From a virus, in IMG/VR virus record IMGVR_UViG_3300008267_000721, positions 1-36,484 of that record: 36,484 nucleotides of DNA; one strand, written 5' to 3'. How positions within the stretch are numbered: position 1 is the first letter of the stretch; the number at the start of each line of letters is the position of its first letter. The translations under genes and the position numbers were made by a program. Shown one piece after another: positions 33,501 to 36,484 of the stretch. Under the pieces are notes generated by a model. It saw nothing but the letters and a program-made list of their open reading frames with translations. It ran no database searches and was not told the origin of the DNA.

Positions 33501-36484
33501 ACCAAACATATTAAGCATTTCTTCAGAAATACTTTGATACATACTTTTTTCAAATGTATAGAAATAATTTGCTGGTCTTGTTTCTCTTGTATAAACAAGG
33601 TCATCTTGTGTTAATACTTGAATAGTATCTAAAGAATCTAAACTTTCTGGTAGTTGTTGTTTAGCAGAAAATACATATTCAATGTTTACTACTTGGTCAT
33701 CGTTTGGTAAGAAAAAGTCACCACGACCAGTATATTGATGATTTAATATATTGCCAAGCCACCCATATCTATTTAACAAATCTAAAGAACCAGAAGTTGC
33801 ATCTGGTACTATAAATTGTGCAACTTTACTTGTTGGATTACCATCACCATTATCAGAAGAGGTAATAGTGGTAAAGTCCCAATTTAGAGCAAGTGTATCA
33901 ATTTGTGGTACATAAGTTCCAGAAATTGAAGTTAATGATGGATTGTATGCATTTCTGTATGCGTGTAATGAACCATAGTTTGACGTATCTTTTGAGTGAG
34001 CGATTATAACATCGTCATCAAGATATGTTTGCCAATATTTAAGAGTTGATATTTTTGTATCTGTTCTTGTTATAACATTTTGTGAAGATGTAAAGTTAAG
34101 TACGTGTGAACCAACATAAAATCTTTTTGCTTTTGTAAAGAAATTCTTACCTCTTGCATTATCAAGACTTTGTGTAAGTAAGAATTCACTTTCTATTGTA
34201 TCGAGATTAGTTTTAACACCATAAAACTCAAGTGTGTAAGTTGAGCCAGATGTATCGTTAATTAAATCAATATTTTCATATTTATCTGGTCTAACTCTAA
34301 CGGCAAAATTCCATTTAGAGTTATTATAAACGTCTAAATAAACTGAAGATGTTAAGTTAACATAACTACCATTATAATCGGTTAATTGGAAGTAAACATT
34401 TTTAGATTCTTGTTGTGGTCTAACAGCGTAAACTTGGAAATTAATATCATCAGTACCATGCCAAGTCGTATCACTTGCGCTAGAAGAATTAGCCTCATGC
34501 ATACCAAAAAGTGAAGATGATAAGAAAAGATAAGACACATATAATGGTTCACCTTTTTCAAATCTTTTTGGAAATATAACTTCTGTTTCTGCTGTCATTC
34601 CCATATATGAAGCAGATGAATTACCGGGAATATACGATAATGAACTTGATATTGACGGGTCAGAATATTGATATATCGTCGTATCAAATCGGTCTGTATC
34701 ATTGAAATCTACAAATTTCTTTTTAACAGCAGTAGAATATGAATTATCTTGTATTTTATATGTTGTATTGTCAGCATATAAATTCATTTTTATTAATTCT
34801 GAATCTACACCAAAACAGCGAATTAAATTACGATATGCTTTATCTGTGCCTTTTGATTTTAATATATTGGTTAAATTATTATATATATTTAAATAAATTT
34901 GATTCTTTACATCACTAATAGAACCACTATATAGTTGAGTATTGCTTCTGTTTGCAAAATATTCTACAATTTCAGTATCAACAAATATTTCTGGTGTTAT
35001 TAATCCATAATTTTCAATTAATCTATTTGAAAAAGGTATTGGCTTATCAGAGCCACTTGTATAACTAATATCTTTTATTTTATCAACAAAATCAATTTGA
35101 TTATACAAATTATCAAAATATGAAGCTATTGTTTGTATTAAATTTGGTAATAAACCAGATCCATTTTTTTGCTCGTCATCCCTAATCCATTGTGGCATAT
35201 AGTTGTAAACAGCAGCATTATTTTCAGTATCGTGTTCAAAACTATCATCAATTAATGTTTGTAAAGAGGAGGTATATTGTGGATGTATATTATAAATAAC
35301 AGGGTCTGGTTCTTCTGCAAATCCATAAGAAACAAAAGCAGACCCTGTATTTCTGCAAGAGCTTTCGTATCCAACAAAAGACCCATTTGAAATTCTACCA
35401 GAATAATCTAAAACTGCGGAATCGTATGATGATGTTCCAACAATACCTTCGTTAAATTTATAATAAACTCCCAAATCAGTATTTGCATCTTCAACGTTAG
35501 AACCACCATTTACATTTGTGAACCAATAATATTGAATATCTTTTTCTGTTCTTGCTGTTTTCCAATATCTAAATTCGTCTAATGACCCAGAAAGTTTACC
35601 CCAACCAATATCTGTTGCAGTTCCAGAAAATGCAGTTACTAAGGAACCAATTGATGCTAACATTGCACCAGTTACTGGCTGTAAAGAAGTTCCAAATACA
35701 ATATTATCGTTTAATTCACCATTAACATAAAATTTGGTATTTATTGTAGAACCAGTATTTTTTAATATTATGGAATATTGATTCCAACCAGAAGATGTTA
35801 ATTGTGATACAAGAACATCGCCAAGTCGTATTCTAGTAAATCCGTTTGAACCAGATTGGGCAGTTAAATAAAATGAAGACAATGCTGAATTTGAACTGGT
35901 TAATTCAAGTGTTAAACGACCATAATTGGCACTTGAAGATGTTTGATTGTTCCATAAATCAAAAATAACTTCTTTTTCTGTTTTACTTGAATCAAATCCA
36001 GTTTTATTAAGCCAGAATTCTAACGTAACACCATTGGTCAAATCATAATCTAAATTGCTTGCTCTTTTATATTCTTCAGAATAAAAGTTTGAATATTTAA
36101 ATTTATCTACTAGTGTGCTACCAGATGTATTTGGTCCACCTTTTATATAAACATAGCTTAATGTGGATGGTTTTCCATAACCACTTACTTTTGAACCTAC
36201 TAAGGAACCCCATCCATTTGGAGAAATTGTAATATATCCAGTATATCTTGGGTATTTATTGTCAAATATCCATTTGTCAAAATTTGATGATGTATTAAAA
36301 AATTGAGTCTTTTCTTTTAATGAACCATCATAAGGATATTGCTGTGAAATTCTAACATAAGCGTCAGAATAATACTTACTAGCTAAACCAAATTTAGCAA
36401 ATTTTTTAGGGTTTGAATAATCAACAGGTGCTACAAATTTAGAAATATCAATTTGTTTTTGTTCAATAAAATCAGCAGATTCTA
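27573..36484 (-). CDS. Giant LamG-containing structural protein, 5' end beyond right edge (at least 2969 aa)
   Basis: The frame is open from the stop at 27573 to the window edge; no stop occurs between 36041 and 36484, so an in-frame TTG at 36041 is not the start. Residues encoded at about 35354-36041 form a LamG/concanavalin-like jelly roll (VTLEFWLNKTG, WNQYSIILKN, SGSLDEFRYWKTARTEKDI). A second copy lies at about 34010-34560 (LYVSYLFLSSSLFG, WNFAVRVRPDK, ISTLKYWQTYLDDDVI). A ...NILKSKGTDKAYRNLIRCFG segment lies between them. Further on is a MQGPFTDRWVGGLQYRH block (about 32500-32560) that looks conserved. The rest is Ser/Tyr/Asn-rich beta sequence. LamG folds bind glycans, so baseplate or host-contact function is likely. 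This is the largest gene here and heads the structural operon in the window. Confidence 0.9.
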   Translation of the reverse strand, partial: ESADFIEQKQIDISKFVAPVDYSNPKKFAKFGLASKYYSDAYVRISQQYPYDGSLKEKTQFFNTSSNFDKWIFDNKYPRYTGYITISPNGWGSLVGSKVSGYGKPSTLSYVYIKGGPNTSGSTLVDKFKYSNFYSEEYKRASNLDYDLTNGVTLEFWLNKTGFDSSKTEKEVIFDLWNNQTSSSANYGRLTLELTSSNSALSSFYLTAQSGSNGFTRIRLGDVLVSQLTSSGWNQYSIILKNTGSTINTKFYVNGELNDNIVFGTSLQPVTGAMLASIGSLVTAFSGTATDIGWGKLSGSLDEFRYWKTARTEKDIQYYWFTNVNGGSNVEDANTDLGVYYKFNEGIVGTSSYDSAVLDYSGRISNGSFVGYESSCRNTGSAFVSYGFAEEPDPVIYNIHPQYTSSLQTLIDDSFEHDTENNAAVYNYMPQWIRDDEQKNGSGLLPNLIQTIASYFDNLYNQIDFVDKIKDISYTSGSDKPIPFSNRLIENYGLITPEIFVDTEIVEYFANRSNTQLYSGSISDVKNQIYLNIYNNLTNILKSKGTDKAYRNLIRCFGVDSELIKMNLYADNTTYKIQDNSYSTAVKKKFVDFNDTDRFDTTIYQYSDPSISSSLSYIPGNSSASYMGMTAETEVIFPKRFEKGEPLYVSYLFLSSSLFGMHEANSSSASDTTWHGTDDINFQVYAVRPQQESKNVYFQLTDYNGSYVNLTSSVYLDVYNNSKWNFAVRVRPDKYENIDLINDTSGSTYTLEFYGVKTNLDTIESEFLLTQSLDNARGKNFFTKAKRFYVGSHVLNFTSSQNVITRTDTKISTLKYWQTYLDDDVIIAHSKDTSNYGSLHAYRNAYNPSLTSISGTYVPQIDTLALNWDFTTITSSDNGDGNPTSKVAQFIVPDATSGSLDLLNRYGWLGNILNHQYTGRGDFFLPNDDQVVNIEYVFSAKQQLPESLDSLDTIQVLTQDDLVYTRETRPANYFYTFEKSMYQSISEEMLNMFGTIIEFNNLIGEPVNRYRQEYKDMSKLRQLFFERVQNTPSLDKYIDLYKWLDSAISVFIVQLTPASANVSEKIFNLVESHILERNKYWNKFPTIEFKGTDPEAGAQSINKLLYNWKFGHRPLSGLEADNADYWLNRAERDTTPLSSSVSASNFARSMVLSVAASALNRRYTTPTRYVVEETKQIKGGTNLHKNNKVEFLKIATAPHGPMDTDDLINVPANYLFVGVENTSSLLKNINDVKDPNKKIKYHFNVVHGRDYVSSSLGYGEVLKSDIAIPANFISGNITSGYNAQVNENFMSGVIITNIHNDVYGNDKEKPMQGPFTDRWVGGLQYRHVDINRGTDGYTTRPEGWKLLLGQLGTSSYQATLGFVGADYPYPEGNPDEPSYPVRAHLRAPYYRETTAKRPVNIRNIQYSTSSYSLGNFRSNYEAIHSVGRTTNNSLLIDQTGTINLAQTELKTILRTEPNDERVDFTLPTRTAYKTIIGNRFSAPGEIRTLSRGYLNRFAEELSAYNALPFRNKQVIGDARRVNDNLTIESSSYTPEIIEGTIGYNYNQLLSRHADFGGLMSGSATIPSIHKINRNPVYRFNDSGLVTNYNNGFFSYQIPRKDSGYTWITASLTQGITSGNVANFGHVNNFVTAPQGTSSVVQTIPFVSNSDVGLDSAGQFVLTGATNTLDSVGLNSVLVEETGYDYLGSVTASLSSLTSSIVTSVASEAGLFNALMVVRNGLYQYPTFKQLYRSSHPSVRLQIKNSQFGNFGSNLVTITAPFGNQLTIYTRNSNRFFTEPYVVYRKPILTSLGYNDGKNISNVQITYSNQNEVEYFCDDEFNYLLGLSKCNHESYKQATKLYLNGALTSNINPINKFNSLRYEEVVYPSSKNKFKKVVRKRTRYDNQFWRDSQSDRITQNNSSSFGSLTIPSQSMWPLDTQTSFSSRTTSSSGVSSTGNGAGILQNNNVFFYRNTSDASSLKLSPLFSRKHMVQNIKSHVAITGKDISDASSPIPIGFGEAYWSAPERANILNEDGTYSSSSINPFYNSYDEYSDDMYYIGKNGSLIPEFRVENKIEDYLSSKNVNVLNDLQIIGADSDYSSSTTDTFYKTFSNSEFMKNFSVVKEDHKDLVDPFKLTLECNAYIKFVPYKGFFPADRTIDIATAFSSSYLPYVSSSIASSSYITASIFSDDIKHRNFITPFMAPGILFNTIKSGVAVDYALINKPIFDLTSSTSNFGLKAIELTNLDGSGSNVMIVSRNESDATITNRLPFEAILQPEKYVKNVTLYDFESHPSASTNLRYKNFVTQLSESGEAASKSILQSDGDKKYKYMINNFLAESVNFFLSEQKLSSISSKPENTLNLKLLSGSVYGARLKMYRSLNQGRNYFPSNYELPQDPDRNLDYVLSSSIANSTPTATASLFSVYSSNEGLHETFTMYSRPSAFGPDFVDTNTSGSINPLVRNLSTASSYSRDSRIGFNPIYTPPYYYGESWADIVFKANETKQYTIQEIIQNSNINYLRFDTRTIPWTASFVDDGVTDTANIWALSVDSANDDYYSFLDKTRVNKNSMQLSASLNIQNYKTIVNSDFNSITNNRTLKTGDTTYAWNIETKFETPMLNFNDISLSGDEVSVVTRQTIPFGMWHQFGKIPQDNEGIFMQIAAIPQNWLQYHPTATEDKYYNASTDIKDLTELVGFSTEPVKLGKLEKTKKVYEAVVAVPYIEEAGIKKFFEIPRVTADVALGLLQLSEDGSEDAGNTIKQLSSYLDKYVFPPMFDFKTNKESTPVSMYVFEFDYDLDQNDLSYIWQNLPPVNSRKVEKKTATISHKLLYNELMGHANALKNQTIDGNIQWMVFKVKQRAKIDYTEYLGTKVTDTNNSLITNNVLLQSKNQNLFSDVKYSYNWPYDFFSLVELADMKATIDFQKPDDFSANKVFVSDKLRETSGVAMVNVVDVNSQITNNIENTLSNSIVETNKTISNTISNLADALKKGIK

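Noticed and set aside
36039-36041. TTG as the start of the giant protein
   Set aside because: The frame stays open upstream to the window edge with coherent sequence, and no SD precedes the TTG.

Overview
The window looks like part of a tailed bacteriophage (Caudoviricetes) genome, strongly A+T-rich. Every supported gene lies on the minus strand, so transcription runs from the right edge to the left edge, with very tight packing: many 1-23 nt overlaps, several TAATG stop/start junctions, and no gap over about 140 nt. A T4-type (myovirus-like) head-assembly and packaging set is recognisable: a gp17-like large terminase, a gp20-like portal and a gp21-like prohead protease. Several structural proteins resemble families I associate with marine phages, but that is from memory and could not be checked. 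Shine-Dalgarno sequences (AGGA, GAGGT, GGAGG) precede many genes, so the host probably uses SD-dependent initiation. No tRNA, CRISPR array, integrase, transposase or strand switch was seen.

Layout, in transcription order (right to left). (1) 36484-17793: virion structural block. It has a giant LamG-containing protein (at least 2969 aa, 5' end outside the window), a 334 aa protein, a 1174 aa low-complexity protein, a 719 aa protein with a fibronectin-III-like C-terminus, a 300 aa protein, and two paralogous proteins of 339 and 351 aa. (2) 17784-12269: DNA metabolism block. It has a RuvC-like resolvase, a J-domain protein, a DnaG-type primase, a 99 aa protein with a recurrent N-terminal motif, and a fused SbcD-SbcC (gp47-gp46) nuclease/ATPase. 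(3) 12282-9641: small genes, including three membrane proteins that look like a lysis cassette without a recognisable endolysin, a zinc-ribbon protein and two proteins upstream of the terminase. (4) 9634-3718: terminase, portal, two unknown proteins, a DUF1360-like membrane protein, a 32 aa basic ORF and the prohead protease. (5) 3716-1: four small or medium proteins that probably belong to the head core, a phage-encoded ribosomal protein bS21, a 142 aa structural-type protein and the N-terminal part of a fibre-like protein running off the left edge.

How they fit together: terminase, portal and protease form the head-filling and maturation machinery. The primase, resolvase and SbcCD fusion support recombination-dependent replication and resolve branched DNA before packaging. 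The block from 17793 rightward builds tail, baseplate or fibre parts. The most interesting pattern is a short N-terminal helix (consensus roughly [ST]-[EK]-x-x-L-x-x-I-I-x-x-E-[LI]) shared by five otherwise unrelated proteins, three of them immediately downstream of the prohead protease. It resembles in placement and logic the cleaved capsid-targeting sequence of T4 internal head proteins. The second is the bS21 gene embedded in the late head operon, which suggests the phage modifies host ribosomes during virion production.

Limits: no database search, structure prediction or codon statistics could be run. Family names rest on motifs visible in the translations. The major capsid protein, tail sheath, tail tube and endolysin were not identified and are presumably outside the window or unrecognised.
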